DNA of 64,000 bases from JBCAWW01 sp039024315 (GCA_039024315.1 JBCCQN010000008.1:30004-94003); one strand, 5' to 3'; shown: positions 27,182-35,892, counted from the stretch's first letter. Translations and numbers: made by a program. The notes: generated by a model from the letters alone, not told the origin.

Positions 27182-27673
27182 CTACTGTCCCAACAGGAAC
27201 ACAAAACTCAAAAAGATTAGCAAAACATAAGGGATCATCATCAATAAGGGAAGGATTTTTTCCAGCTTGCCAAGATTGACGTAATCCCATTCTTTTAGCA
27301 ATTGGTATTCCTCCGAAAATGGCTGCACTACAAAATTGTCCTCCATCGGATTGAGCACCTGAAATTTTGCTTTGCTTAATACCAAGGTACTTCTCAAATA
27401 TTCTCGCCAAATACCACTCAAAATCAAGCCGGTAATCCCAACGGTCAACATCACCGAAAATTGAATCATGCCCGCTCCTGCTAGGTGTTCAGAGCTCAAG
27501 ACAAAGCCAACTACCCCCAGCAAAGCTGTCAAAAGACCAATAAAAAACTGGTTGCTTTGCTGCCTGCGATTAGTAGTAACTTCTATCGAGTTGAGAAATG
27601 TTTTGTATAGTTCCAACATTTCTTTGCGGTCCTCACTATGGGGTAAAGGCGGCGGGTTGCTTTGCTCACTCAT
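27182..27673 (-). CDS. Two-to-three-TM membrane protein (RipA/SLATT-like architecture)
   Basis: The 163-residue protein has a Pro-rich start ('NPPPLPHS') and an amphipathic helix ('EMLELYKTFLNSIEVTTNRRQQSN'-type, about 18-41). Two close membrane segments follow (about 44-60 and 68-88), then a cytoplasmic stretch with 'QLLKEWDYVNLGKLEKILP' and a last hydrophobic segment (about 142-160). The 'RRQQSNQFFIGLLTALLG' motif, an Arg-rich helix running straight into a TM segment, is seen in RipA-type octameric proteins and SLATT-like 2-TM effectors. It lies tail to tail with the SLOG-like gene. A pore or oligomeric function is possible but unproven. Confidence 0.5.
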   Translation of the reverse strand: MSEQSNPPPLPHSEDRKEMLELYKTFLNSIEVTTNRRQQSNQFFIGLLTALLGVVGFVLSSEHLAGAGMIQFSVMLTVGITGLILSGIWREYLRSTLVLSKAKFQVLNPMEDNFVVQPFSEEYQLLKEWDYVNLGKLEKILPLLMMIPYVLLIFLSFVFLLGQ

Positions 27674-27687
27674 GCTATTTAGGTAAG

Positions 27688-27780
27688 AAGAAGAAAGTAG
27701 TTAGTAACAAGAAAGATGATCTCAATGATGCATACAGCGCTTTTTTGCAGGTCTTAATGCTAAATAATTTTGTCTCGGTA
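27688..27780. repeat. Decayed heptad repeat, copy F
   Basis: AAGTAGTTAGTAACAAG near 27695 and GTCTTAATGCTAAATAATTTTG near 27752 line up with the two ends of the heptad element but have many substitutions. No palindrome remains. It lies upstream of the 2-TM gene and past the stop of the SGNH gene. Confidence 0.4.
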
Positions 27781-27781
27781 C

Positions 27782-28573
27782 TTATTTTGATTTGGCCGCT
27801 TCGCGCAACGCTTCTATCCATGCTTCCGCCATTAAGTGATGGCCTGCTGGGGCAGGATGTACACCGTCTGGGCACCAATGATCCACCGATCCATTTTCCA
27901 ATGCTTGGTCAAACAAGGCCTGAGTTGCAATCCATTGGGTGTTATGCGCTTCGGCGACGCGCTTGGCCGCGGCCTGATAAGCCGGAAACTCTTGATCCCA
28001 ACGCTCCGTAATGGCTCGCCCACCAGCCACGGCAAAGGGCTCTGCGATGATGATCTTAACGTTCGGCAAAGCCGCCTTTGTCCGCTCGATCAAAGCCATA
28101 AAGTCTCGCTCATAGATCTCTACGGTTCCATCATAATTACCATCGACCATGTGCCAAAAATCATTGACACCAATCAATATCGTCAAAATGTCTGGCTTAA
28201 GATTGATACAGTCTTCCTCCCAACGCTCCGCTAATTGAAAGACTTTATTGCCACTGATGCCTCTATTGTAAAATTTTGTTCCCTGCTCTCCTTCCGATCC
28301 TAGTATCTGGGCGCTAATCAGCAGGGGATATGTACCACCTAGCGCGCCGCCGGCATTGGGCGCTAGCTGGTCCTTGCGGCGTCCCCCATCAGTAATTGAG
28401 TCCCCTTGAAACACGATTGTTTTCCCTGCAAAGAGGACTTCACTTTGGGGAGCTGTTGCTTCTGATTGCTCCATAGCACTGGCATTACTAGTGGTATTGG
28501 CGCAAGCGGCCAAGGTGATTCCGGCACCAGCTGCGAAGGAAGCTTGGCGAATAAAATTTCTACGTGTAGCCAT
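27782..28573 (-). CDS. SGNH/GDSL-family hydrolase with Tat-type lipoprotein signal
   Basis: The 263-residue protein begins 'MATRRNFIRQASFAAGAGIT', a twin-Arg signal, followed by lipobox LAAC (Cys24). It is therefore likely folded before export and lipid-anchored. Block I is 'FQGDSITDGG' with nucleophile S59, block III is 'GVNDFW', and block V is 'CPDGVHPAPAGH' with the catalytic Asp and His. 'GISGNKVFQLAERWEED' fits block II. These hydrolases cleave esters, often acetyl groups on polysaccharides. The next gene upstream is a GH16 lipoprotein on the same strand, 94 bp away, which suggests joint work on a glycan. This last point is inference. Confidence 0.88.
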   Translation of the reverse strand: MATRRNFIRQASFAAGAGITLAACANTTSNASAMEQSEATAPQSEVLFAGKTIVFQGDSITDGGRRKDQLAPNAGGALGGTYPLLISAQILGSEGEQGTKFYNRGISGNKVFQLAERWEEDCINLKPDILTILIGVNDFWHMVDGNYDGTVEIYERDFMALIERTKAALPNVKIIIAEPFAVAGGRAITERWDQEFPAYQAAAKRVAEAHNTQWIATQALFDQALENGSVDHWCPDGVHPAPAGHHLMAEAWIEALREAAKSK

Positions 28574-28667
28574 AAGTAGTAGCGTTTAGGTAATAGTCAA
28601 GGGAGTGAGTCTAAACCAGATCTTAGTTGTTTGCGCACTCTCTATTTTCGTTTTGCTACTTTAACCA

Positions 28668-29843
28668 TTATTGCTGAAAGACCCTAATATAGTCCACAAT
28701 CATTCTCTGCGGAAATTTGGTCGTTACATCTGGGCTACCGGGCCAATCCCCTCCTATCGCCATATTGATGAGGAAATAAAAGGGATGATCAAAGCGCCAA
28801 GTCTCGCCCCCCAAATCAGCTGGCGTAACCCTAAAAAATTGCACATCATCCACGTACCACTCGATCAGGTTTTCTTCCCAAATGATGCTAAAGACATGAA
28901 ACTGCTCATGGAAGGTCCCAGTAGGTAGGGTGTAGGAAGTGCCTTTGAAGCGATGCTCCGTCCAATCTTCCCCATAGTGCACGGTACCATGAGTAATATT
29001 TTCCTCATGCCCGAGATACTCCATGATGTCGATTTCGCCGCAAGCAGGCCAACCCTTAGTCTCTGAATCATTTCCCATCATCCACAAAGCGGGCCATATT
29101 CCCTGCCCTACAGGCATCATCGCTCGTATATCTATGCGGCCATATTGAAACGCTTGTTTACCTAAGCTCCGAATGCGGGCCGACCGATAGCCTCCCAATA
29201 CTTTTTGAGCTTCTATTACCATACAATCATCGGTCAAAAAGAGATTGTCGCGCTCATTGGTATATACTTGCAATTCGTTATTGCCAAAGCCACACAAATT
29301 AGGGCAGCCATCGCCCACGATATAAGACCAATTGTTGAGATCAAGGCTATTACCCTCAAATTCATCAGCCCAAATCAAATTATAGCCCGAATAGCTCTTA
29401 GGAGTCGTATAACCCTCATCAGGGATATCTAGTTTATAGTCATCATCGGTAATATTGATTACCCCCACACTAAAGAGAACTTCCGCATTTTCGACACTAT
29501 TGATCTCAATTTGGACGGACTCCACCGCTTCGCGATAGTCATCTCCAATTATTTGCATGACAAACTCTCCCATAGTTTCACCCGGCGGAATCACCAAAGT
29601 TCCCCCTTCAATCGGTACATAATCTAGGCCCGCTTCGGCACTTCCATCGTCAGTTGAGTAATTAATCGTCACCGGCACCGTAGTAGCCTCGCTTAGGGTA
29701 AACTCAATCCGCACTTCAGTGATCGGCTCATTGCCTTCGACATAAGTACTTCCGGGAAAATTGAGTCGTGGCATTGTGGGCTCTTGGCAGGCAAAGCACA
29801 AATAGCTTAGGCTGAGCAGCAGGAAAAAGGATAAAGTCTTCAT
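28668..29843 (-). CDS. GH16 family glycoside hydrolase lipoprotein with Calx-beta domain
   Basis: The 391-residue protein has a lipoprotein signal (lipobox CFAC, Cys19). A Calx-beta domain (about 25-135; 'NYSTDDGSAEAGLDYVPIEG') comes next, then a complete GH16 catalytic domain (about 150-391). The active-site line is 'GEIDIMEYLG', with EIDIME at 270-275, so E270 is nucleophile and E275 the acid/base. 'RIDIRAMMPVGQGIWPALWM' precedes it and 'WYVDDVQFFRVTP' follows. GH16 enzymes of this layout cut beta-1,3- or beta-1,3/1,4-glucans such as laminarin; the precise glycan is not decided. It is probably anchored to the outer membrane. It sits upstream of an SGNH esterase. Confidence 0.9.
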   Translation of the reverse strand: MKTLSFFLLLSLSYLCFACQEPTMPRLNFPGSTYVEGNEPITEVRIEFTLSEATTVPVTINYSTDDGSAEAGLDYVPIEGGTLVIPPGETMGEFVMQIIGDDYREAVESVQIEINSVENAEVLFSVGVINITDDDYKLDIPDEGYTTPKSYSGYNLIWADEFEGNSLDLNNWSYIVGDGCPNLCGFGNNELQVYTNERDNLFLTDDCMVIEAQKVLGGYRSARIRSLGKQAFQYGRIDIRAMMPVGQGIWPALWMMGNDSETKGWPACGEIDIMEYLGHEENITHGTVHYGEDWTEHRFKGTSYTLPTGTFHEQFHVFSIIWEENLIEWYVDDVQFFRVTPADLGGETWRFDHPFYFLINMAIGGDWPGSPDVTTKFPQRMIVDYIRVFQQ

Positions 29844-29907
29844 GAAATCTGCTTAGGGTTGACCTTAAATTTACTGCCAATCAATTCTTTTAGCAATGCA
29901 GAGGTCG

Positions 29908-29915
29908 TATGTTTG
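29908..29915 (+). promoter_or_regulatory. Perfect -7 box 6 nt before livM
   Basis: TATGTTTG matches TAnnTTTG and is followed by CATACC and the ATG at 29922. It supports the shorter livM start and would give a leaderless or nearly leaderless transcript. Confidence 0.5.
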
Positions 29916-29921
29916 CATACC

Positions 29922-30836
29922 ATGGCGCCAAAGCAATTTCTAAAATATAGCATAGGTATCCTACTTGGCCTTGGCCTGCTTAGTTTACCGCTCTTTGGTA
30001 GTGCTGCGAGTATCCGCTTGGTAGAACTGGTTCTCATCTATAGTATCGCAGGGATGGGTTTACAGTTGCTTACCGGTCAGGCAGGATTGATTTCTTTGGG
30101 GCAAGCGGGCTTTATGGCAATCGGGGCCTATACCACCGCCTATTTGCTGCAATTAGGCTGGCCTTTGGCTTTGGCGATACCCCTAGCGGTTTTGCTTAGT
30201 GGTTTAGTGGGTATTTTGCTGGCGATTCCTGCCAATCGTTTATCTGGACCCTATCTGGCGATTGTAAGCCTTGCCTTTGGCATAGGCATTAGCTCCTGGA
30301 TCTCACACACCAATTGGTTAGGAGCGAGTAGTGGGATGAGAGTCCTTACGCCACAGCAGCTGCCGGAAACAGGCCTATACTTTATGATTGTCATCATCAG
30401 TTTCGTCGCTTATATCGGAGCAAGCGTTCTGCGTAGCAGTAAATGGGGCTTGATCTGGCAAGGAATTCGTGAGCAGGAAATTCTCATTGCGCATTTAGGG
30501 ATCAAGGCGGCCTATTACAAATCATGGGCTTTCGTGATTTGTGCAGCCTTTGCGGGTTTAGCCGGTGCGCTTTGGGCCTTATACCTCACATATCTGAGCC
30601 CGACTAGTTTTGGCTTTACGCTTTCAATCAGCCTCTTGGCCGGTATCGTCTTGGGAGGACTATACAAGCTTGAAGGGGCTATTTTGGGCATTGCTTTGCT
30701 CAGTCTCCTCAAGCAAAATCTTTTACCCACGGATTTGAGTAGTCTTGGCTGGGTGCTTGAGGGAGCCATTTTGATGCTCTTCATGCTGGCCTTACCGCAA
30801 AGGCTCTGGCAAATAATCCAAACAAAATGGTTATAA
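29922..30836 (+). CDS. livM: Branched-chain amino-acid-type ABC transporter permease LivM
   Basis: The frame is open from 29859, but I choose the ATG at 29922 ('MAPKQFLKYSIGILLGLGLL'), which removes a charged, Cys-containing leader and sits 6 nt from a -7 box. The 304-residue protein is highly hydrophobic, with about eight to ten membrane segments. The LivM signature is 'GQAGLISLGQAGFMAIGAYT' near the start and 'ANRLSGPYLAIVSLAFGIGI'. Another typical segment is 'GIREQEILIAHLGIKAAYYK', which includes the EAA-like cytoplasmic loop that docks on the ATPase. It pairs with LivH, whose start overlaps its end by 10 bp. A REP-like unit lies inside the frame at 30421-30440. Confidence 0.88.
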   Translation: MAPKQFLKYSIGILLGLGLLSLPLFGSAASIRLVELVLIYSIAGMGLQLLTGQAGLISLGQAGFMAIGAYTTAYLLQLGWPLALAIPLAVLLSGLVGILLAIPANRLSGPYLAIVSLAFGIGISSWISHTNWLGASSGMRVLTPQQLPETGLYFMIVIISFVAYIGASVLRSSKWGLIWQGIREQEILIAHLGIKAAYYKSWAFVICAAFAGLAGALWALYLTYLSPTSFGFTLSISLLAGIVLGGLYKLEGAILGIALLSLLKQNLLPTDLSSLGWVLEGAILMLFMLALPQRLWQIIQTKWL

Positions 30837-31693
30837 CCCTACTCAGCACAGGCTTATTGATCGGCTGTCTTTATGCTTTGATGGCCTTGGCTTTGAGCTT
30901 GAGTTATCGGGCTAGCGAAATTACCAATTTTGCGCAGGGCGATACCGCCAGCCTGAGCGCCTATCTTTTGCTGCTATGGGCGATGAATTGGCAATGGTCC
31001 CTCTATATAGCTCTACCCCTGGTGTTACTTTTTGCCTTTGGTCTCGGCTGGATGACAGAACGATTATTAGCCTGGATTCCCGATCCCAATCATTTCAAAA
31101 GTGTCATTTTGACGCTAGGTTTGCAGATTTTGTGCTTTGGGATCATCACGAGTATTTGGGGTTCAGAGCAGCAGAGCCTCCACATCTTTCCTCAAGCGGA
31201 TCTACTCACCCTTGGTCAATGGCAATTCAACAGCCGCGATCTCATTAGCTTTGGAGTAGCCGTATTGCTAATGTTAGGCGTTGGGGTTGGTTTACGCTAC
31301 AGCAGATTGGGTTTAATGATTCAGGCCAGCCAGCAAAATCCAACTGCGGCTCGTCTGCTAGGTATTTCGGTGAGCAAGATGAGGGCTTTGAGCTTTGGCA
31401 TCAGCGGGATGATCGGAGCGATTGCCGCTTTGCTGATCAGTCCTATCGTCAGTCTTGATCCGAGTATGATGTGGGAGCCTTTGCTCAAAGGTTTTGCCGC
31501 GGCAGTTTTGGGAGGCATGCGTTCTTTAAAAGGGGCGATACTCGGTGGATTATTGTTGGGTATTGCCGAAAGTTTTTTTGGGTATTACATCTCGCTGCCC
31601 TATAAATCCTTACTGGCCTTGACCTTGATCGTGATTGTCCTTTGGCTCAAGCCCCGTGGCTTAGGGGAAGCAAAACATCAAATCAAGCTATGA
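30827..31693 (+). CDS. livH: Branched-chain amino-acid-type ABC transporter permease LivH
   Basis: The 288-residue membrane protein begins 'MVITLLSTGLLIGCLYALMA' and has the LivH motif 'ALSLSYRASEITNFAQGDTA'. 'GLMIQASQQNPTAARLLGIS' is the EAA loop that contacts the ATPases, and 'LKGFAAAVLGGMRSLKGAIL' is the conserved C-terminal half. With LivM it forms the transmembrane channel. The ATG overlaps the last 10 bp of livM and its stop overlaps the livG start (ATGA), so the three are translationally coupled. The first usual partner genes, livK and livF, are absent here and lie at 43-45.7 kb. Confidence 0.9.
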   Translation: MVITLLSTGLLIGCLYALMALALSLSYRASEITNFAQGDTASLSAYLLLLWAMNWQWSLYIALPLVLLFAFGLGWMTERLLAWIPDPNHFKSVILTLGLQILCFGIITSIWGSEQQSLHIFPQADLLTLGQWQFNSRDLISFGVAVLLMLGVGVGLRYSRLGLMIQASQQNPTAARLLGISVSKMRALSFGISGMIGAIAALLISPIVSLDPSMMWEPLLKGFAAAVLGGMRSLKGAILGGLLLGIAESFFGYYISLPYKSLLALTLIVIVLWLKPRGLGEAKHQIKL

Positions 31694-32397
31694 GCTATTT
31701 ATTGCAAATAGACGATTTGGGGCACCAATTTGGTGAGATTGTCGCTCTAGAAGCCGTAGACCTCAGCTTAGCGACGCAATCATGCTTGGCCATCGTCGGT
31801 CCCAATGGAGCGGGTAAGAGCACTTTATTTAATTGTATCAGTGGTCTTTATCGACCGCTGCGCGGAACGCTCAGTTTTAGAGGCCAATCCCTACTCGGCA
31901 AAAGCATCGAGCAAATCGCCCGTCTAGGTATCGCCCGCACCTTCCAGCAGCCCAAATTATTTGCCAGTCTGAGTGTATTGCAGCACTTACAACTCGCTCA
32001 AGCTCCATACGGACCGCTTCGCGGAACGCTTCCCCTGCTCAGACAAATTCTCGCTGATTGTGGCTTGAGTGCCCTGCAAGGTCAGAAGCCCCCAAGTCTC
32101 AGTTTTGGGCAGCAAAAATCCCTCTCCATCGCGCGGTGCCTCGCTTCCCATGCCCAACTGATCTTGCTGGACGAGCCCGCCGCTGGGCTTAGTGAAGCAG
32201 AAAAAACCGCTTTCATCCACTTGATTCAAGACCTGAGGACTAAATATCAATTCAGCATCCTCTTGGTAGAGCATCAACTGACGATTGTTGAAGCCTTGGC
32301 CGATGAGGTGCTATTGCTTGACCAAGGCAAGAGTCTCATACAGGCAAATTGGGAGGCAGTGAAGCGTTCCACGGAGTGGCAAAAATATAAAGGCTAA
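31690..32397 (+). CDS. livG: Branched-chain amino-acid-type ABC transporter ATPase LivG
   Basis: The frame opens at 31642, but the ATG at 31690 overlaps the livH stop (ATGA) and gives the usual LivG beginning ('MSYLLQIDDLGHQFGEIVAL'), 235 residues. Motifs are complete: Walker A 'GPNGAGKST', 'FQQPKLF' Q-loop, signature 'LSFGQQKS', Walker B 'LILLDEPAAGL' with the catalytic Glu, and H-loop 'LLVEHQ'. The chain is about 20 residues shorter than typical LivG. Two internal copies of a REP-like unit (31855-31871, 32014-32030) both encode the same hexapeptide, PLRGTL; a third, weaker copy lies at 32361-32379. These may be insertions tolerated by the protein. Confidence 0.9.
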   Translation: MSYLLQIDDLGHQFGEIVALEAVDLSLATQSCLAIVGPNGAGKSTLFNCISGLYRPLRGTLSFRGQSLLGKSIEQIARLGIARTFQQPKLFASLSVLQHLQLAQAPYGPLRGTLPLLRQILADCGLSALQGQKPPSLSFGQQKSLSIARCLASHAQLILLDEPAAGLSEAEKTAFIHLIQDLRTKYQFSILLVEHQLTIVEALADEVLLLDQGKSLIQANWEAVKRSTEWQKYKG

Positions 32398-32485
32398 AAA
32401 AAACGCTCCTCTAGGTTACATTTTTATTTGGCTAGGGTACAGATAGGCAAATAGTCCTTAAGAGTAACCATAAAAAACCCTAGTA

Positions 32486-33094
32486 ATGAACTACAATCAC
32501 ATCAGTCGTCTATTTACCCTTTTGATAATGGTAGCCCTCACCCTGGTAGCGTGCAAAGATCCCAATACCATGGAAGAAGAAGAGGAGGAGCAAACCAACA
32601 ACAATCCTTATGGCATCACCTTTGAAGAAATTGCAGATTTTCCAGTGGGAGAGAGCACCACTGTAAACGGAAATATCGATGATGGTATCGTGCTGCCTGA
32701 CCTTGATTGGGCCGACCTCAGTAATGTTGCTTGTTTTCCTGGTACGCGCTTTATCGAATTTCAAGGTAAGCAGGAGTTTTATACCGTAAACATCCCTCAA
32801 GGCTCTGAATTGATCGTTACCGTAACGCCTACGGGTAGCAAGGAGCGAATCAACCTCTATGGTTATATCGATTTCAATGGCAACAACTTACCTCCATTGA
32901 CCAGTGTACTTTCTTGCGAAGCAGGCTATGAGCTTTATGTAGGCAACCCAGACTTGACCCAGCCAGGTGAGCCGCAATCCATCTCTTTTGCCCAAGCCGT
33001 CAACAAAGGATTCACTTGCTTTGTCGCTGTATCAGGAGCCAAAGACGTAGAGGCTGGAGAATACTCACTCGAATTTAGACTAGAGCCTTATTAG
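32486..33094 (+). CDS. Hypothetical lipoprotein
   Basis: The 202-residue product has a lipoprotein signal (lipobox LVAC, Cys23). Right after it comes 'KDPNTMEEEEEEQTNNN', an acidic stretch like the export signals that send lipoproteins to the cell surface in some Bacteroidota. The body (about 45-202) is predicted to be beta-rich and ends 'GEYSLEFRLEPY'. Text such as 'GSELIVTVTPTGSKERINLYGYIDFNG' suggests a pre-peptidase-C-like jelly-roll fold, but I am not sure. It stands alone between livG and a repeat-filled convergent spacer. The function is unknown. Confidence 0.65.
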   Translation: MNYNHISRLFTLLIMVALTLVACKDPNTMEEEEEEQTNNNPYGITFEEIADFPVGESTTVNGNIDDGIVLPDLDWADLSNVACFPGTRFIEFQGKQEFYTVNIPQGSELIVTVTPTGSKERINLYGYIDFNGNNLPPLTSVLSCEAGYELYVGNPDLTQPGEPQSISFAQAVNKGFTCFVAVSGAKDVEAGEYSLEFRLEPY

Positions 33095-33106
33095 GAAGCT
33101 AGTAAA

Positions 33107-33262
33107 AAGTATTAAGTAGATAGTATTAAGTACAGAGTAGCAAGTATCCCGATAGCTATTGGGAGTATCTAGTACGAAGAATAATCGCTTTTCTACCCCA
33201 TTGAAGTCGTTTTTCAAAGTCTTAATACTGAGTACTATTGTCTTACTACTAAATACTTAAAG
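33107..33262. repeat. Heptad-phased dispersed repeat, copy C
   Basis: Six consecutive AGTANNN units begin near 33107 (AGTATTA, AGTAGAT, and so on). Then comes a decayed palindrome, CCCGATAGCTATTGGG, followed by AGTATCT and AGTACGA. The opposed module CTTAATACTGAGTACTATTG begins near 33220. The copy lies between a plus-strand and a minus-strand gene that converge. Confidence 0.75.
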
Positions 33263-33294
33263 ATACGGGAGGTAGAGAATTTGGGCCGGCCCCT

Positions 33295-34086
33295 TTAGGG
33301 TCGGCTATTTTTTGTCTCATCTATGCGTTTGAGGGTGGCCACCGTAGCCGCAATAGTGGCAAAAGCGGGCGCGACAAACCAGCCCAGAAAAGGAATCGCA
33401 AAGAGTAACAAAAAGACGGTCCCATTGCCCAAAGCCAGACCGGCATGTTTACGCACAAAGCGAACACTGTCTCTGCGACCAAACTGCTTGCGCTCCAGCG
33501 TGTAATCCATATTACCAAAGCCAGCGTAATAGGCCTGTATCGCCAAGGTAAGAACCGTAGCGGCAATAGAACCAATCAGGGGGAGAAAGTTCAAAAAGAG
33601 GAAGAGAAAAGTGAAGATGAACTCGCGAATCAGATTGCGGATTGAGATCCGAATCCCCCTCCAGAGGTCCGAAATAAAGTTGGAGGTAATTTCAATTTTG
33701 TGGCCGCGAACAATTTCTTCCACTTTTTCACTGACCGGTCCCATAAAAGGGGCTGCGATGATAAGGACGATATATTTGCCAAAGAAGAAAAAGACGATCA
33801 AAAAGGCTGTAATCACCAAAAAGTCAATTGCCCCGACTCCGACAATCTTATCAACCACCCATTGGAGAGAGCCCCAAAACCAGCCGTCCCAATCTGCCAT
33901 CCCTTGGTTGATATTGGCTTCCAGCGTCTCCACATCCAGCCAGCTAATGGTCCCATAGTATAAGGCGCTCAACAAAACTACCGAAACGATGCCCGGTAGG
34001 AGGGCATAAACCCAGAGTCCATGTTTGAACAAAAATTTAGAGGCGTGGCGGTAAGCCCCAATACTATTGCTAATATCCTTAATCAT
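33295..34086 (-). CDS. EI24/CysZ-like membrane protein
   Basis: The 263-residue protein starts 'MIKDISNSIGAYRHASKFLF' and has four or so membrane segments with large amphipathic regions between them. 'FLKFLFVYALLPG'-like text near the start ('HGLWVYALLPGIVSVVLLSA') is typical of the EI24/CysZ family. Typical family text follows: 'GPVSEKVEEIVRG' and 'RNLIREFIFTFLFLFLNFLP', and 'YAGFGNMDYTLERKQFGRRD'. CysZ members import sulfate, but other members have no assigned substrate, so I do not name a gene. It ends just past a convergent repeat. A bidirectional terminator lies between it and the subtilase. Confidence 0.75.
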   Translation of the reverse strand: MIKDISNSIGAYRHASKFLFKHGLWVYALLPGIVSVVLLSALYYGTISWLDVETLEANINQGMADWDGWFWGSLQWVVDKIVGVGAIDFLVITAFLIVFFFFGKYIVLIIAAPFMGPVSEKVEEIVRGHKIEITSNFISDLWRGIRISIRNLIREFIFTFLFLFLNFLPLIGSIAATVLTLAIQAYYAGFGNMDYTLERKQFGRRDSVRFVRKHAGLALGNGTVFLLLFAIPFLGWFVAPAFATIAATVATLKRIDETKNSRP

Positions 34087-34119
34087 GTTTTTCTAAGGCG
34101 ATTTGGTGATCTAACATAC

Positions 34120-34156
34120 AAAAAATCCCGTCGCTATGATACCGACAGGATTTTTT
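34120..34156 (-). terminator. Bidirectional-type terminator after the subtilase
   Basis: A 9-bp stem, ATCCCGTCG (34125-34133) with CGACAGGAT (34143-34151), the only irregular pair being a wobble. A-runs precede it and T-runs follow it. It lies 21 bp beyond the subtilase stop. Confidence 0.75.
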
Positions 34157-34176
34157 GGTGAAGGTTTGAATTATGC

Positions 34177-35892
34177 TTATTCAGCAACCTTAAATGGGAT
34201 CAATTCTTCTTTATCGCCTAGTTTGATCACCAGATAGTATTCGTCTGGCAATAAGTATTTGGTCTTGACTTTCGCTTTTTTACCCGAACCAGCAATTTTG
34301 AGAGATGCAGGATCTAAAACGATTTGCTGCCGCCCTTTCATGACTTTGATAGATTCGATAGGTGCTTCGGCATTGGCCAATTTGATCACCTTAGGAGTCT
34401 GAGTCATCATCGTGCTAGGATTTTCGGTATATTTTGGCTCAAAGCGTAGGACGGTTTCTTGAGGTTTAGCTTGCGCAACACGGCCTCTTTGCGGCTTGGC
34501 TTCCATACTGATAGAGACATCTGCAAGATCCTTAACGTTCGCGAGTAAGGAATCTGCCATTGTCGCATTTGGGATACCATAGCCATACTTTTCGTCGGGG
34601 AAAACAAACTGGTCAGCGCTTAGACGCACGGCTTGGATGATCTCCATATTGCTACGCTCTGGGTGAGCTTCTACTAGACAGGCGACTAAACCGGCAATTA
34701 GTGGACCCGAAAAAGAGGTTCCATTAGAGCGACTAATCCGGTTATTGGGACTGGCTACGGTAGTCAAAGAACCCATAGCTACCACGTCAGGTTTCACGCG
34801 ACCATCCGCAGAAGGACCGATGGAGGAGAAGAGAGAATGCTTAGTATAACGATCTACTGAACCAATACAGAGTACGCTATCCGCATCACAAGGTGCCGTA
34901 ATATGCCTCCAAGGGTGCGAGCCTTCATTGCCAGCGCTAACCGTCACGATAATCCCTCTGGCCGCGGCCATATCAGCAGCACGGCTGATGATCGTAGTAT
35001 TACCATCCATATTTTTGTATTCGTAGCTCTCTGCTTTGGTATCAAATAGCGCATAACCCAATGAAGAGTGAATGATATCAACCCCAATAGAATCAGCCCA
35101 TTCTACTGCTTTGACCCAGTTGTGCTCCTCTTGGCGCGTTTCAGAAGCAGCATCTTCAGTACGTGCTAATAATACCGTTACGTGGGGGGCCATACCGACC
35201 ATTTTGCCAGGAAGATTAGCCGCAATGGTAGAAAGAACTTGCGTTCCGTGAGCGGAGGCATGATAAACCTCGTCATCATTGTCCACAAAATCTTTGGCCG
35301 CAATGAGACGCTCATCTGTACGTAGCGAATCAAAGACCGAAATCGTATCTGCTCCTTTAAAGCCCGCGTCAAAGACCGCAATCCGTACACCACGACCTGT
35401 AACCCCTTTTTCGTGTAAGGGACTAATCGTCAGCATATCATTTTGATGGCGAGCCCGTCCATACATAAAGGGACTGGGGGCGAGCGCATTGATATCGATG
35501 CTTTCACTTGCGGCACTATTACCGCTTATGGTCTGCACTAGCACGCCTACCGTTTTGATACCCTTGACAAAATCTAGGGCCATTACGGAGGCGAGATCAT
35601 TATCTCTACTAATGACTGCCGCATTTAACCAACGCGAGGTCGAGATGATTTCAATATCTTGATATTGGAGTTGTGCGAGATAATCTTGCGCTACCGGTAG
35701 GTCCTGAGTGGTGATCGCAATATTGTTGACCGCTTTGCGGTCGAGGGCTTCTGGACTTAAAAATGATTCCGGGGTACTAAGCTGACATTCGGCATCATCA
35801 CCCTTGTCAGTAAAAAACACCCATACGTGATCTTGAGCCGGCAAAAGGCTGACTAACAAGCTCAAAGACAATAAAATGCAAATTCGTTTCAT
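34177..35892 (-). CDS. Secreted subtilisin-like serine protease (S8)
   Basis: The 571-residue protein has a signal peptide (1-19). A pro-region follows ('WVFFTDKGDDAECQLSTPES', about 20-150) of the kind found in Bacteroidota S8 proteases. The catalytic triad is in order: D175 ('RIAVFDAGFKG'), H215 ('SAHGTQV') and S393 ('NGTSFSGPL'); oxyanion N322 is in 'SAGNEG'. The catalytic domain ends near 440. About 130 residues follow, without a T9SS sorting domain ('AKVKTKYLLPDEYYLVIKLG'). It is probably exported to the periplasm or the medium. A hairpin terminator follows the stop. Confidence 0.9.
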   Translation of the reverse strand: MKRICILLSLSLLVSLLPAQDHVWVFFTDKGDDAECQLSTPESFLSPEALDRKAVNNIAITTQDLPVAQDYLAQLQYQDIEIISTSRWLNAAVISRDNDLASVMALDFVKGIKTVGVLVQTISGNSAASESIDINALAPSPFMYGRARHQNDMLTISPLHEKGVTGRGVRIAVFDAGFKGADTISVFDSLRTDERLIAAKDFVDNDDEVYHASAHGTQVLSTIAANLPGKMVGMAPHVTVLLARTEDAASETRQEEHNWVKAVEWADSIGVDIIHSSLGYALFDTKAESYEYKNMDGNTTIISRAADMAAARGIIVTVSAGNEGSHPWRHITAPCDADSVLCIGSVDRYTKHSLFSSIGPSADGRVKPDVVAMGSLTTVASPNNRISRSNGTSFSGPLIAGLVACLVEAHPERSNMEIIQAVRLSADQFVFPDEKYGYGIPNATMADSLLANVKDLADVSISMEAKPQRGRVAQAKPQETVLRFEPKYTENPSTMMTQTPKVIKLANAEAPIESIKVMKGRQQIVLDPASLKIAGSGKKAKVKTKYLLPDEYYLVIKLGDKEELIPFKVAE

